From an uncultured Haliea sp. (GTDB taxonomy: Bacteria; Pseudomonadota; Gammaproteobacteria; Pseudomonadales; Halieaceae), in assembly GCA_947258585.1 (NCBI GenBank), contig CAMYIZ010000017.1, positions 1-64,000 on the forward strand: DNA of 64,000 nt, in the 5' to 3' direction. The notes under the pieces are model-generated. The model saw nothing but the letters and a program-made list of their open reading frames with translations. It searched no databases and was not told where the DNA came from. The position numbers were made by a program, and so were the translations under genes. Numbering within the stretch: position 1 is the first letter of the stretch; every line of letters starts with the position of its first letter. This document shows, piece by piece, positions 37,219 to 46,683 of the stretch.

Positions 37219-40200
37219 ATGGACGAAATCGACAGGCATCGTTATGCCGGCATCCTGCCGGGTCTGCTCGCGTCCCTGGTATTGGCAATGGGCGTGGCAG
37301 CCACTGTGCTGGCCTGGGACCACAGCCGTCAGCGGGAGCGCTCCCTGGTCGAGAACGCTTTCCTCGCCGAGACGGACCGGATGGTCGCGGTCATCGAACG
37401 CCAGCTGGACGCCTATGCGGTGGTCATGCGCGGGCTCCAGGGCTTTTTCCACGGTTCCAGCCAGGTGGAGTACCGGGAGTTCCTCGCCTACTCCCGCGCG
37501 CTGCAGGCGACCTCGGATGTCGCCGGCCTCCAGGGCATTGCCTGGGTTGAGCTGGTGCGACGCGAAGAGTTGGCGGCGCACCGGTCAAGGATTCGCTCCC
37601 AGCTGCCGGTCGACTACGATATCCACCCCGACAGTGACGGCGACATCATCGCCCCGATTGTATATATAGAACCATTGGCGGGAGACAACCTCGCAGCCCT
37701 GGGTCTGGATATCTATCAGGCGCCGACCGCGCGGGCAGCGGCCGATCTCGCCAGGGATAGCGGCGACATTGTTATCACCGCCCCGATTATTCTGGTGCAG
37801 GACCAGCTGCGTGACCCGACACCGTCCTTCGTCATGTATCTGCCGGTATACGCCGGGGGCGCAGTGCCCGACACTGTGGCCGCCAGACGCGCGCAGACCA
37901 TCGGCTTCGTCGATGTCCCTTTTCGGGTTGTCGACCTGATGGAGGGGCTGCGGCCGGGAATCAACCCGATGATCGACCTGGACATACACGATGGCGAGCC
38001 GGCCGGTTTCGAGACGGTGCTGTTCAACAGCGACTCGATTTCCCATGCCGAGCGGGTGGCAGCGGGCGAGTGGCAGCAGCAGCGCAGCATCACCGTGGGC
38101 ACCCGTACCTGGGTCCTGCGGATGAGCACGACGCCGGAGTTCAGGGCTGCCATCGTTGTTCCGGGGCAGTCTCTGCAGTTGCTGCTCGCCGGGGTCGCGG
38201 CCAGCCTGGCCCTGGCCCTGCTGGTGCTGAGAATTGCCCGGGGCCGCGATCGCAGCGAGCGACGCGCTGCCCGCCTGAGCAAGCTCTACCGGGCCCTGAG
38301 TGAGGTCAACCAGGCGATCGTCAGGATGGACAGCGAGCGGGACCTGATGCCGCTGGTGTGTCGGGTGGCGGTCGAGTTTGGCGACATGAGGATGGCCTGG
38401 GTGGGCCGGGTCGATATCGACTCGGGGGTGATCACCAAGGTGGCCAGCGTCGGTGAGGGCAGGGATTACCTCGATAGTCTCGAACTTTCGACCCGGGTGG
38501 AGGAACCGGGGGGTGGCGGGCCCACGGGTACCGCCGTGCGGGAAAACCGCCCTGTCATTATCAACGACTATCTGCACTCGCCACTGACCCAGCCCTGGCG
38601 CGAGCGCGCCCGTCAATATGGCTGGCGTTCGGCGGGTGTGTTCCCCATCCAGCGTGGTGGCGGGCCGTTTGCCGTGCTCAACGTATACCACCACAAGCAG
38701 GACTCCTTCGACCAGGACGCCATAAACCTGCTGCAGGAGATGGCCACGGACATCAGTTTCGCGCTGGACAATTTTGACCGTGAGCAACAGCGTGCCAGTT
38801 TCCAGCGGGCGGTGCGGGAGAGTGAGGCCCTGTTGTCGACGGTGCTGGAGAACGTCGGTGCCTGTATCTACCTCAAGGACCTTGATGGCAAGTACCTGTT
38901 TGCGAACAAGCAGACGCTGAACCTGTTCGGCGTCCCGCGGGAGGAGGTGATCGGTCGTCGCGATGACCAGTTTTTCGATGAGCGCACCCTGGCTCGGGTA
39001 CTGGAGGGCGATCGGCGAGCGCTGGAATCCGGCGAGCCGCAGGAGATGGAAGAAGTCGTTCCCGTCAGCAGTGGCAAGATCCAGGTCTTCTGGTCGGTCA
39101 AGATTCCCCTGCGGGACGAGGCAGGGGAGATCTACGCGCTCTGCGGAATTTCCACCGACATTACCGAGCACCGCGACAATCGCGAACGCATCCGGTTCCT
39201 GAGCGATTACGATGCCCTCACGGGCCTCCCGAACCGGGAATTGCTGCGGGAAAAGGCGCGAATCGCCCTGAATGCAGCGAAGGCGGTTGGCAGTGAAGTC
39301 TCGCTGCTATACATCGATGTCGATCGTTTCCAGATCATCAATGATTCCCTGGGCCTGGCCACCGGGGACATGGTGCTGAAGCAGCTCTCCGCGCGCCTCA
39401 CGGGAGAGCTCAGCCTGGATGCCACACTGTGCCGCATGGGCGCCGATGAGTTCTCCCTGCTGCTGCCGAATACCGATACCGGGCAGGCTGTGGCAATGGC
39501 GAAGCGCTTGCTGGCACTCGTGGCTGAGCCACTGCAGGCTGGCAGGCACCGTCTCAACCTCACCGCCAGTATTGGCGTGGCCTGCTTTCCCCGCCACGGC
39601 CGGGACCTGGATCAACTTGTCCAGTCCGCGGACGCGGCTCTGTCACGGGCCAAGCAGGCAGGTCGCAACACGTTCAGCCTGTTTGTCGAGGAGATGCGCA
39701 GCCGGGCCAGTGAGACCCTGCTCATAGAAAGTGAGCTGCGCGATGCCCTCGCCAACCAGCGTCTGTCCCTGCACTATCAACCGCAGGTCAGCATGGCAAC
39801 CGGGGAGATTACCGGCGTCGAGGCACTGGTTCGCTGGCAGCACCCCGAAATCGGTTACATCTCGCCAGCGCGGTTTATACCGATTGCCGAAGAGAGTGGC
39901 CTGATTCTGGATATTGGCAACTGGGTGATGCGCACGGCCATCGCCCAGCAGGCCAGCTGGCGGGCCGCGGGTCTGCCGGTCGCCTCGGTTGCGGTCAACC
40001 TGTCTGCGGTGCAGATCTATCGCGATGACTTCGCTGCGATGGTGACCGGTTTGCTGGCGGAGCACGGTCTTTCCGCGGAGATGCTGGACCTCGAGCTCAC
40101 CGAGCGTATTGCGATGGAGAACTCCAACAAGACCCTGGGGACACTCACCGAGCTCAATGATCGCGGCGTCGTGCTGTCAATCGATGACTTTGGTACCGGG

Positions 40201-40485
40201 TACTCTTCTCTCAGCTATCTGAAGCGCTATCCGGTGCAGAAGCTGAAGATCGACAAAAGTTTCATCGACGGTCTGGCGGACGATGCGGAAGATCAGGCGA
40301 TTGTGCTGGCCATCATCGGCATTGCCCGTGGTCTTGGCTACAGGACGGTGGCGGAGGGGGTGGAAACCCGGGAGCAGTGGGAGTTCCTCAAGCAACACGG
40401 CTGTGATGAATATCAGGGCTATTATTTCAGCAGGCCGCTGCCCCCGGCGGAGCTGGAGGAGCTGCTTCGTCGTCGCGGGCGCTGA
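37219..40485 (+). CDS. Membrane c-di-GMP protein: CHASE-GAF-PAS-GGDEF(degenerate)-EAL
   Basis: Sensor protein of 1088 residues from the ATG at 37219. TM1 is near residues 8-28, a periplasmic CHASE domain spans about 55-290 (VAGLQGIAWVELV), TM2 near 315-338, then GAF (about 370-520), PAS (about 533-650, GACIYLKDLDGKYLFANKQT), GGDEF (about 657-824) and EAL (about 840-1085). The GGDEF motif reads GADEF near 741 and the RxxD inhibitory site is missing, so cyclase activity is doubtful. The EAL part has EALVRW near 868, NLSAVQIYR, ELTERIAMEN, DDFGTGYSSL and KLKIDKSFID, all residues needed for phosphodiesterase activity. It therefore probably lowers c-di-GMP in response to an external ligand. The start is chosen to precede TM1; the ribosome site is weak. 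Confidence 0.9.
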   Translation: MDEIDRHRYAGILPGLLASLVLAMGVAATVLAWDHSRQRERSLVENAFLAETDRMVAVIERQLDAYAVVMRGLQGFFHGSSQVEYREFLAYSRALQATSDVAGLQGIAWVELVRREELAAHRSRIRSQLPVDYDIHPDSDGDIIAPIVYIEPLAGDNLAALGLDIYQAPTARAAADLARDSGDIVITAPIILVQDQLRDPTPSFVMYLPVYAGGAVPDTVAARRAQTIGFVDVPFRVVDLMEGLRPGINPMIDLDIHDGEPAGFETVLFNSDSISHAERVAAGEWQQQRSITVGTRTWVLRMSTTPEFRAAIVVPGQSLQLLLAGVAASLALALLVLRIARGRDRSERRAARLSKLYRALSEVNQAIVRMDSERDLMPLVCRVAVEFGDMRMAWVGRVDIDSGVITKVASVGEGRDYLDSLELSTRVEEPGGGGPTGTAVRENRPVIINDYLHSPLTQPWRERARQYGWRSAGVFPIQRGGGPFAVLNVYHHKQDSFDQDAINLLQEMATDISFALDNFDREQQRASFQRAVRESEALLSTVLENVGACIYLKDLDGKYLFANKQTLNLFGVPREEVIGRRDDQFFDERTLARVLEGDRRALESGEPQEMEEVVPVSSGKIQVFWSVKIPLRDEAGEIYALCGISTDITEHRDNRERIRFLSDYDALTGLPNRELLREKARIALNAAKAVGSEVSLLYIDVDRFQIINDSLGLATGDMVLKQLSARLTGELSLDATLCRMGADEFSLLLPNTDTGQAVAMAKRLLALVAEPLQAGRHRLNLTASIGVACFPRHGRDLDQLVQSADAALSRAKQAGRNTFSLFVEEMRSRASETLLIESELRDALANQRLSLHYQPQVSMATGEITGVEALVRWQHPEIGYISPARFIPIAEESGLILDIGNWVMRTAIAQQASWRAAGLPVASVAVNLSAVQIYRDDFAAMVTGLLAEHGLSAEMLDLELTERIAMENSNKTLGTLTELNDRGVVLSIDDFGTGYSSLSYLKRYPVQKLKIDKSFIDGLADDAEDQAIVLAIIGIARGLGYRTVAEGVETREQWEFLKQHGCDEYQGYYFSRPLPPAELEELLRRRGR

Positions 40486-41451
40486 TCACAGGCTGGTGGC
40501 GAGCAGCCAGCCGGTGTAGGCGCAGAAGCACAGCAGCAGCAACAGACCCTCGACGCGGTTGATGCGGCCGGGGCCGTTGCGGCGGTAGCCAAGTATACAC
40601 AGCAGCACTGCCAGGCCGCCCATCGCGGCGACGTCCCGCCCGAGTACCTCCGCTGGTACGGCAATTGAATGAATGCTGCCCGCGATGCCCACCACGGCCA
40701 GCGTATTGAACAGGTTGGAGCCGATGATGTTGCCCAGGGCGATGTCGTTCTCGCCCCTGCGAGCAGCGATGATCGACGAAGCCAGCTCCGGCAGCGAGGT
40801 GCCGATGGCGACAATGGTCAGGCCGATCACCAGATCGCTGACACCGAGATCCAGGGCAATGTCGATCGCCCCCCAGACCAAAAGGCGTGAAGCGGCGATC
40901 AGCAATACCAGACCCAATCCCAGCCACATCAGGGCGCGACGCAGTGGCATGTGGCCGACGGCTTCCAGATCCTCGCTCACTTCGGTGCCCAGTCGGTCGG
41001 TCCTGTCGCGCATGCCCTCGCGGATGGTCCAGGTCATCAGTGCCGCGAACACCCCGAGCAGGACCAGCGCGTCCAGGCGGGAGACGGTGCCGTCCACCAG
41101 CTGCCAGGCCGCCAGGGCGGTTACCGCCAGCAGGATCGGCAATTCCTTGCGCAGGATCTGCGAATGCACCAGCAGCGGGCTGATCAGCGCGGTGATCCCG
41201 AGGATCAGCGCGATATTGGTGATATTGGAGCCATAGGCGTTCCCCAGCGCCAGCCCCGGATTACCCTGGGATGCGGCCATGGCCGAGACCACCATTTCCG
41301 GTGCCGAGGTGCCAAAGCCGATGATCACCATGCCGATCAACAGCGGCGGCACATTGAAATGCCAGGCGGTCGCCGCGGCTCCCGCCACGAACCGGTCTGC
41401 GCTCCAAACCAGAATAACAAGGCCGATGACAACGGCCCCCACTGCGATCAT
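40486..41451 (-). CDS. Calcium/sodium antiporter family protein (CaCA, YrbG-like)
   Basis: Inner-membrane cation exchanger of 321 residues with about ten hydrophobic segments. Both alpha repeats are visible: GFGTSAPEMVVSAMAA near residue 39 and AIGTSLPELASSIIAA near 237, each followed by an N-rich GNAYGSNITN / GNIIGSNLFN motif that binds the cation. The ATG at 41451 overlaps the TGA of the rbsC-like gene (ATGA), so it is translationally coupled to a sugar ABC importer, an unusual partner. An exchange of Na+ for Ca2+ is the family role. Confidence 0.92.
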   Translation of the reverse strand: MIAVGAVVIGLVILVWSADRFVAGAAATAWHFNVPPLLIGMVIIGFGTSAPEMVVSAMAASQGNPGLALGNAYGSNITNIALILGITALISPLLVHSQILRKELPILLAVTALAAWQLVDGTVSRLDALVLLGVFAALMTWTIREGMRDRTDRLGTEVSEDLEAVGHMPLRRALMWLGLGLVLLIAASRLLVWGAIDIALDLGVSDLVIGLTIVAIGTSLPELASSIIAARRGENDIALGNIIGSNLFNTLAVVGIAGSIHSIAVPAEVLGRDVAAMGGLAVLLCILGYRRNGPGRINRVEGLLLLLCFCAYTGWLLATSL

Positions 41452-42443
41452 TGCTCCGCTCCTGCATCTGGCCGCCACCGGGAGAGGCGGCGGGCGAGGG
41501 GCTCACGATACTGGTCAAACAGCACCGCCGCCACTATCACCGCTCCGGTAATAATGCGCTTGCCGGGCTCGGAAATGCCCAGCTGCGCCAGCCCTGTCTG
41601 CATCACCGCGATGATCAGAACCCCGAGAAAGCTGTTGATCACCGAGCCCCTGCCACCCGACAGGCTGGTGCCACCGATAACCACCGCGGCAATGGCGGAC
41701 AATTCCAGGCCGATGCCTGCGTTCGGGTCGGCGGTCTGCAGGTAGCCAAGTTGAAAGACCCCGCCCAGGGCCGCCAGCAGGCCGGCCAGTGCGAATACCA
41801 GCGCCTTCCAGCGAACGGTATGGAGACCCGACAATCGGGCCGCTTCCTCGTTGCTGCCGATGGCAATCATGTAGCGGCCGAACACGGTTCGCACCAGCAC
41901 AAACTGGGCCAGGGCAACCACTGCCAATGCCGCCAGCAGTGCCGGCGACACCCCGAGTCCGGCCAGGGGTTCGCCGATGCGGCCGACAGCGGCGCCCAGG
42001 TACCGGGTCTGGGAGTCGGTGACCAGATAGGCGCCACCGCGGGCCATTTCCAGCATGCCCAGGGTAACGACGAAGGAGGGGATCGCCCAGCGCGCGCTGA
42101 CGAAGCCGCTGGCGGCGCCGCAGGCAAGCCCGGTAAGCAGGCTGGCTGCAATGGCGGCAAACAGCGGCCAGTCGGCGTCGGTCATCAGCACGCCCATGAC
42201 GGCCGCGCAGAGCGCCATGACGGAGCCCACGGACAGGTCGATGCCGGCAATCAGCAATACGAATGTCGTGCCTACCGCGATGACTGTCAGGGTGGGTATC
42301 TGGTTGGCGAGGGTGCGGAATGTCACGCCGGAGAAGAAGTATTCACTCTGGCTGCTGAAAAACAGCACCAGTATCAGCAGCACGGCGACCAGCCCCAGGG
42401 AGTTCCAGGGCAGGCGGATGGCAGGCAGTATAGTGCGGCTCAC
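41448..42443 (-). CDS. rbsC: Ribose-type sugar ABC transporter permease
   Basis: Inner-membrane permease of 331 residues (BPD_transp_2 family). Hydrophobic segments alternate with LLIAGIDLSVGSVMALCAAV near residue 67 and AIAAVVIGGTSLSGGRGSVI near 250, the two conserved signatures of RbsC/XylH-like permeases. Its start overlaps the rbsA stop by 4 bases and its stop overlaps the antiporter start by 4 bases. The sugar is not certain, so the symbol denotes the family rather than proven ribose specificity. Confidence 0.88.
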   Translation of the reverse strand: MSRTILPAIRLPWNSLGLVAVLLILVLFFSSQSEYFFSGVTFRTLANQIPTLTVIAVGTTFVLLIAGIDLSVGSVMALCAAVMGVLMTDADWPLFAAIAASLLTGLACGAASGFVSARWAIPSFVVTLGMLEMARGGAYLVTDSQTRYLGAAVGRIGEPLAGLGVSPALLAALAVVALAQFVLVRTVFGRYMIAIGSNEEAARLSGLHTVRWKALVFALAGLLAALGGVFQLGYLQTADPNAGIGLELSAIAAVVIGGTSLSGGRGSVINSFLGVLIIAVMQTGLAQLGISEPGKRIITGAVIVAAVLFDQYREPLARRLSRWRPDAGAEQ

Positions 42444-44026
42444 GGGCTGGTCTCCACGGCTGGGCGGCGGCCCTGTTGTCCCTGGCTGTAGTAGCGGAAG
42501 CTGGCTGCCAGCAGGTCTTCCTCGGTCACCGTATTGGCATCGAATTCACCGGCAAGGCGACCGTTGGACAGGACGATGACCCGGTCGGACAGGGCCAGCA
42601 GTTCCTCGGTTTCGCTGCTCACCACCACGACCGCCTTGCCACGGGCCGCGAGTTCACGGATCAGCTGCTGAATGCGCAGTTTGGCGCGGGCATCCACGCC
42701 CCTGCCGGGTTCGTCGAACAGCACGATATCCAGATCCTGCAGCAGCCAGCGGGCGATCAGCACCTTCTGCTGGTTGCCACCGCTCAACTGATTGACTGCC
42801 TGGGCGAGACTGTCGCGCTTCACCTCAAGCGTGTCGCAGAGCTGCTCGCAGTTCCGGGTAATGGCAGTGTCGTCGACTACCCCCAGTCCGTTGTGCAGCT
42901 GCGGCAACTTCCCCAGGCTGATGTTCATGGCGATGGATTTGTCCAGCAGCAGGCCCTGTCCCTTGCGGTCTTCCACCACCAGGCCGATGCCGGCGGCGAT
43001 GGCTTGCCGCGGACTGCGGAAGCGATGCCGGTGGCTGAAACCGTCTGCCGGCAGGCGCAGCCAGCCACTGTCCGCGCTGTCCGCACCGAACAGAGCGCGC
43101 AGCAATTCGGTGCGTCCGGCGCCGATCAGCCCGCCTATACCCAGCACCTCGCCCCGGTGTAGCTCCAGATTGATATCGCTGAAGGCCCCCCGGCGCCCGA
43201 AGGCTTCCAGCCGCAGGGCAACTGCCCCGGGTGGCGGCCGGGACTTGGCGCCGGATGGTCTCGGCGTGGCGCCGGTCGCCGGCACGTGGACCATGGCCGG
43301 ACCCGCCATCAGGTGGACCAGGCGATCGATGTCCAGATCGCGGGCAGTTTCGGTGGCTACGAGAACGCCGTCCCGCAACACCGAGACCCGGTCCGCCACC
43401 CGCTGGATCTCGCTCATGCGGTGGGAGATGTATATGACGCCGACGCCGGATTGGCGCAAGGCGTCAAGCTGCAGGAACAACTGGTCGATCTGGGGATCGG
43501 TGAGGGCGGCGGTGGGTTCATCCAGGATCAGCAGTTTGACGGGCTGGGCCAGTACCCGGGCGATCTCCACCAGCTGCTGTTTGCCGACACCCAGCGCCGC
43601 CACCGGCAGGTCGGGGTCCAGGTCGTCCAGCTGCAGCCGCGCCAGCGCCTCGCGAGCTCTGGCTCTCAGCGTGTGCCGGTTGATGATGCCCGCGCGGTTG
43701 CCCAGCTGCCTGAAACAGAGATTCTCGGCAATGCTCAGGTTGGGGAACAGGTTCAGCTCCTGCATCACCATGCGCACGCCGGCTGCCTCGGCATCGCGAA
43801 TGGAGGCAGGCTGGTAGCGGCCTCCCTCCAGCAGCAGGCTGCCGCCGGAGGGCTGGTGGATGCCAGCTATGATATTGCACAGCGTGCTCTTGCCAGCGCC
43901 GTTACTGCCCATCAGGGCATGAATCTCGCCCCGGTTCAGGGTGAAGTCAACACCCCGGAGTACCGGCGCAGCAAACTGCTTGTCCAGTCCCCTTGTTGCC
44001 AGCAGGGCCGAGGGTGGCGTGTGCAC
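42440..44026 (-). CDS. rbsA: Ribose-type sugar ABC transporter, double ATPase
   Basis: Peripheral ATPase of 528 residues from the GTG at 44026, preceded by AGGGA at seven bases and located 10 bases after the binding-protein stop. The frame is open up to 44503, but that part is an out-of-frame shadow of the binding-protein gene. The first domain has Walker A GSNGAGKST near 38 and Walker B LLILDEPTAAL; the second has the degenerate GLIGAGRTEL normal for RbsA, signature LSGGNQQK near 420 and VLFDEPGRGVD. It energises import through the overlapping RbsC-like permease. Confidence 0.92.
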   Translation of the reverse strand: MHTPPSALLATRGLDKQFAAPVLRGVDFTLNRGEIHALMGSNGAGKSTLCNIIAGIHQPSGGSLLLEGGRYQPASIRDAEAAGVRMVMQELNLFPNLSIAENLCFRQLGNRAGIINRHTLRARAREALARLQLDDLDPDLPVAALGVGKQQLVEIARVLAQPVKLLILDEPTAALTDPQIDQLFLQLDALRQSGVGVIYISHRMSEIQRVADRVSVLRDGVLVATETARDLDIDRLVHLMAGPAMVHVPATGATPRPSGAKSRPPPGAVALRLEAFGRRGAFSDINLELHRGEVLGIGGLIGAGRTELLRALFGADSADSGWLRLPADGFSHRHRFRSPRQAIAAGIGLVVEDRKGQGLLLDKSIAMNISLGKLPQLHNGLGVVDDTAITRNCEQLCDTLEVKRDSLAQAVNQLSGGNQQKVLIARWLLQDLDIVLFDEPGRGVDARAKLRIQQLIRELAARGKAVVVVSSETEELLALSDRVIVLSNGRLAGEFDANTVTEEDLLAASFRYYSQGQQGRRPAVETSP

Positions 44027-44036
44027 CGCGCAGTCC

Positions 44037-45017
44037 CTATTGAGCACTGCTGACCACGACATCCACCGGCGTATTGCGATCCTGCGGGGCCTGGCCTGTC
44101 GCCAGGATCTCCAGCGCGTACTCAATACCGAATACCGCCAGCTGGTCACCGTACTGGTCGGCGGTGGCGAGCATTTCCCCGGACTGCACCAGGGTGTTGG
44201 CCGCGGAAATATTATCGAAGCCCACGACCAGTACCTGGTCCGCGCGACCGGCCTGGCGGACCGCGGCCACGGCACCCAGCGCCATACTGTCGTTGGCGCA
44301 CAGCAGCGCCTTGAGATCGGGGTTTTCGCCGAGGATTGCACTGGCCACGCTGGCCGCGCGCGCCTGCTCCCAGTCTGCGGACTGGATTGAAACCACCTCG
44401 ATCCCCGCGCTGCGCATGGCGTCTTCGAACCCGGCCTGTCGCTGCTGCGCATTGAAAGCCCCGGGGATACCTCCGATGATCGCCACCTGGTCGCCGGGGG
44501 CAAGCGCTGCCGCCAGCACCTCGCCCACCTTGCGTGCCCCCTCGCGGTTGTCCGGCCCGACGAAAGGTATGTCGATGCCCATGTCCGCGACGAGTTCGCG
44601 ATCGAAGCGGTTATCGATATTCACCACCACGATGCCCTGGGCGACTGCGCGCCGGGCGACGGGCAACAGGCCCCGTGAGTCCGCGGGCGCGATCACAATG
44701 GCATCAACCCCGGTGGCCATCATCTGCTCGACCAGCGCCACCTGCTGCGCCAGGTCGCTTTCGTTGCGGATGCCGTTGACAATCAGCTCGTAGCTGCCAG
44801 GGTTCGCGGCCTGGTGGGCTCTGGCGCCATCGGCCATGTTGGTGAAGAACTCGTTGGCGAGTGACTTCATGACCAGGGCAATGCGCGGCGGCTGTGGGGT
44901 GGCCTCTGCGGCGGGTTGTTGCGGGGCATCCTGTTGTCCGCACGCGGTCAGCGCCAGCGCGAGCAGGAGGCCCCCAAGCAGGCGGCGGCGGGGTAAACAT
45001 TGGCAGTGGCGGGGCAC
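44037..45017 (-). CDS. rbsB: Ribose-type sugar ABC transporter substrate-binding lipoprotein
   Basis: Solute-binding protein of 326 residues (Peripla_BP_4). It starts with GTG, with AAGGAG six bases upstream. The signal ends LALTAC, giving a lipid anchor, unusual for a gammaproteobacterial RbsB, which is normally a free periplasmic protein. After a Pro/Gln-rich linker the first lobe begins IALVMKSLANEFFTNMADGA; AIVIAPADSRGLLPVARRA and VVNIDNRFD are typical of the fold, and CANDSMALGAVAAV and VVGFDN of the second lobe. It is the first gene of the importer-antiporter operon; no LacI regulator or ribokinase is next to it. Confidence 0.9.
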   Translation of the reverse strand: MPRHCQCLPRRRLLGGLLLALALTACGQQDAPQQPAAEATPQPPRIALVMKSLANEFFTNMADGARAHQAANPGSYELIVNGIRNESDLAQQVALVEQMMATGVDAIVIAPADSRGLLPVARRAVAQGIVVVNIDNRFDRELVADMGIDIPFVGPDNREGARKVGEVLAAALAPGDQVAIIGGIPGAFNAQQRQAGFEDAMRSAGIEVVSIQSADWEQARAASVASAILGENPDLKALLCANDSMALGAVAAVRQAGRADQVLVVGFDNISAANTLVQSGEMLATADQYGDQLAVFGIEYALEILATGQAPQDRNTPVDVVVSSAQ

Positions 45018-45388
45018 GGTTAGCTCCTTGCGTAGCGCGGCAGTATGGGGTCTGGCTGATTCTGCGCGTAAAACAGGGTGTCGAACACCCCTTTTGGCGC
45101 TAGTCTATGGGTCATACAAGCATAATAAGCTGGGTCGCGATGAGCTACCTCATTTCCGGCTTCTCGCTGTCAAGCGTGCGCATGAACCGTTCAGGCAGCA
45201 TTCGCCTGCAGCAGCGCCCTCCGCGCCGCCACCCGGGGAGGGGGCCTGGCTGGACAGCCTGAGTGGAGGTTGCCAGGCGTGATCGCCCGTGGCTGTATAG
45301 ACGGCATTTCTGCGGGTATGATTGACCAGCCCGAGGGCAGGGCATGACCTTTCAACGATTGAGTGGTTGACCTCAAGGAATGCGCAAC
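45018..45388. other. Intergenic region (371 bp) between sugar importer and cyclase gene
   Basis: No gene is recognised. A 6-bp inverted repeat with 3-base centre (GGGTGT-CGA-ACACCC, 45076-45090) followed by CTTTT on the plus strand lies about 60 bases upstream of the rbsB-like start; it could be an operator for the sugar operon or a weak terminator. No clear promoter pair was chosen for either side. Confidence 0.45.
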
Positions 45389-46471
45389 ATGGATAGTTCG
45401 GTTCAATCTGATCGCGTGGTGACCATGGTCGAGGCGCTGCTGGCGCGCGTTGGCGGAGCGGTACCCGCGGCGGAGTATTCGGCGCTCACCCAGCTGGCCT
45501 ACAACCTGCTGGAGCCGGTGCCACCCTTTCTGCCCCCCAGCCCGCGTCAGGTGACGGTACTGATCGTGGACCTGCGCGGGTTTTCCTCACTGGCGGAAAT
45601 CTGCACTTCCGCCGACCTGATCGACCTGCTGAAACCCTTTTTCGAACAGATGACGGCGCTTGTCCACGCGCACGGCGGCTTTGTCGACAAGTTTCTTGGC
45701 GATGGGGTGATGGCGCTGTTCGGTGCACCGACCCCCTGCGCTTGTCATCTCCAGCAAGCGCTGCAGTGCGCCGCCCGCATGCAGCAGGCCATGGTCGGGA
45801 TCAACGCCGAAAACGTGCGCCGGGGCCTGCCGGAAATTCATGCCGGGATTGGTATCAACACCGGTGAGGTGATGGTCGGCAGTTTCGGCCCCGAGGACCA
45901 CCGCGAGTACACCGCGATCGGAGACGAGGTGAATTTCGCGGCCAGGATCGAATCGTTCAGCTTGCGCGGTCAGGTGCTGCTGAGTGAAAACAGCTATCTG
46001 GCCGCGCGCGACAGCATAGAAGTGGGCGCCATGCGCCGCCTGCAGGTCAAGGGCAGGCGGGGCCCGGTAACCCTGTACGAGATGCTTGCCGTTACCGAGC
46101 CGGAGCGGCTTGAAGTGCCGCGGGTGGAGCTGCGTAATTCACCGCGTGTCGCAGTGGAGCTGCCGCTGCACTTCCACCGGGTGGACGGGAACGAAGTGCT
46201 GCAGGAGACCCATGCCGGCAGCATCCGCAATCTGGGTTACGATGGCATGCTGGCCCAGCTGGAACTGGAGTTGCCGACGCTCAGTGAAATAAACTTCCGG
46301 GTCAGCAGCGACTTTGCGACTGACGTTTCCGGCGAGGTCTATGCCCGGGCCCTGTACACCAGGCCGGTTGCCAACCGTTTCGAGATCTCCTTCGCATTCA
46401 CCACGTCGGGCACTGCCGGGCATCAGGCCGTGCGCCGCTACGTCGACCAGCTACTCTGGGGCAGGCCATAG
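45389..46471 (+). CDS. Class III adenylate/guanylate cyclase fused to a PilZ-like domain
   Basis: Cytoplasmic signalling protein of 360 residues. The ATG at 45389 is preferred over that at 45380 because AAGGA lies nine bases before it. The cyclase domain spans about residues 50-235: VTVLIVDLRGFSSL with the first metal Asp, DKFLGDGVMALFGAP with the second, and YTAIGDEVNFAARIES towards its end. From about residue 245 a PilZ-like domain begins (RNSPRVAVELPLHFHR) and continues to EISFAFTTSG; its Arg motif is not fully canonical, so c-di-GMP binding is uncertain. There are no membrane segments. Confidence 0.87.
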   Translation: MDSSVQSDRVVTMVEALLARVGGAVPAAEYSALTQLAYNLLEPVPPFLPPSPRQVTVLIVDLRGFSSLAEICTSADLIDLLKPFFEQMTALVHAHGGFVDKFLGDGVMALFGAPTPCACHLQQALQCAARMQQAMVGINAENVRRGLPEIHAGIGINTGEVMVGSFGPEDHREYTAIGDEVNFAARIESFSLRGQVLLSENSYLAARDSIEVGAMRRLQVKGRRGPVTLYEMLAVTEPERLEVPRVELRNSPRVAVELPLHFHRVDGNEVLQETHAGSIRNLGYDGMLAQLELELPTLSEINFRVSSDFATDVSGEVYARALYTRPVANRFEISFAFTTSGTAGHQAVRRYVDQLLWGRP

Positions 46472-46683
46472 ACCCGGGAAACAGCCCCGGGCTGATGCCC
46501 GTATTGAGCTGCCAGCCCTGTTCCTCGCCGCAGGCGTGCAATCGGCTGTTACCGGACTTTCTGCGCTGAAGTGAGGCCGTGGGTCTCCCGCGTGCGCGGC
46601 GGTGACTATCCAATTACCATGGCTTGGCTTATGCTGGCCCGGGACCCGGTCCGGTTGCCGGCGTGGTGATAGAAGGAAGCCCT

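Noticed and set aside
44027-44503. N-terminal extension of rbsA upstream of the GTG
   Set aside because: It lies wholly within rbsB in another frame, while the GTG at 44026 has a ribosome site and matches the family start.
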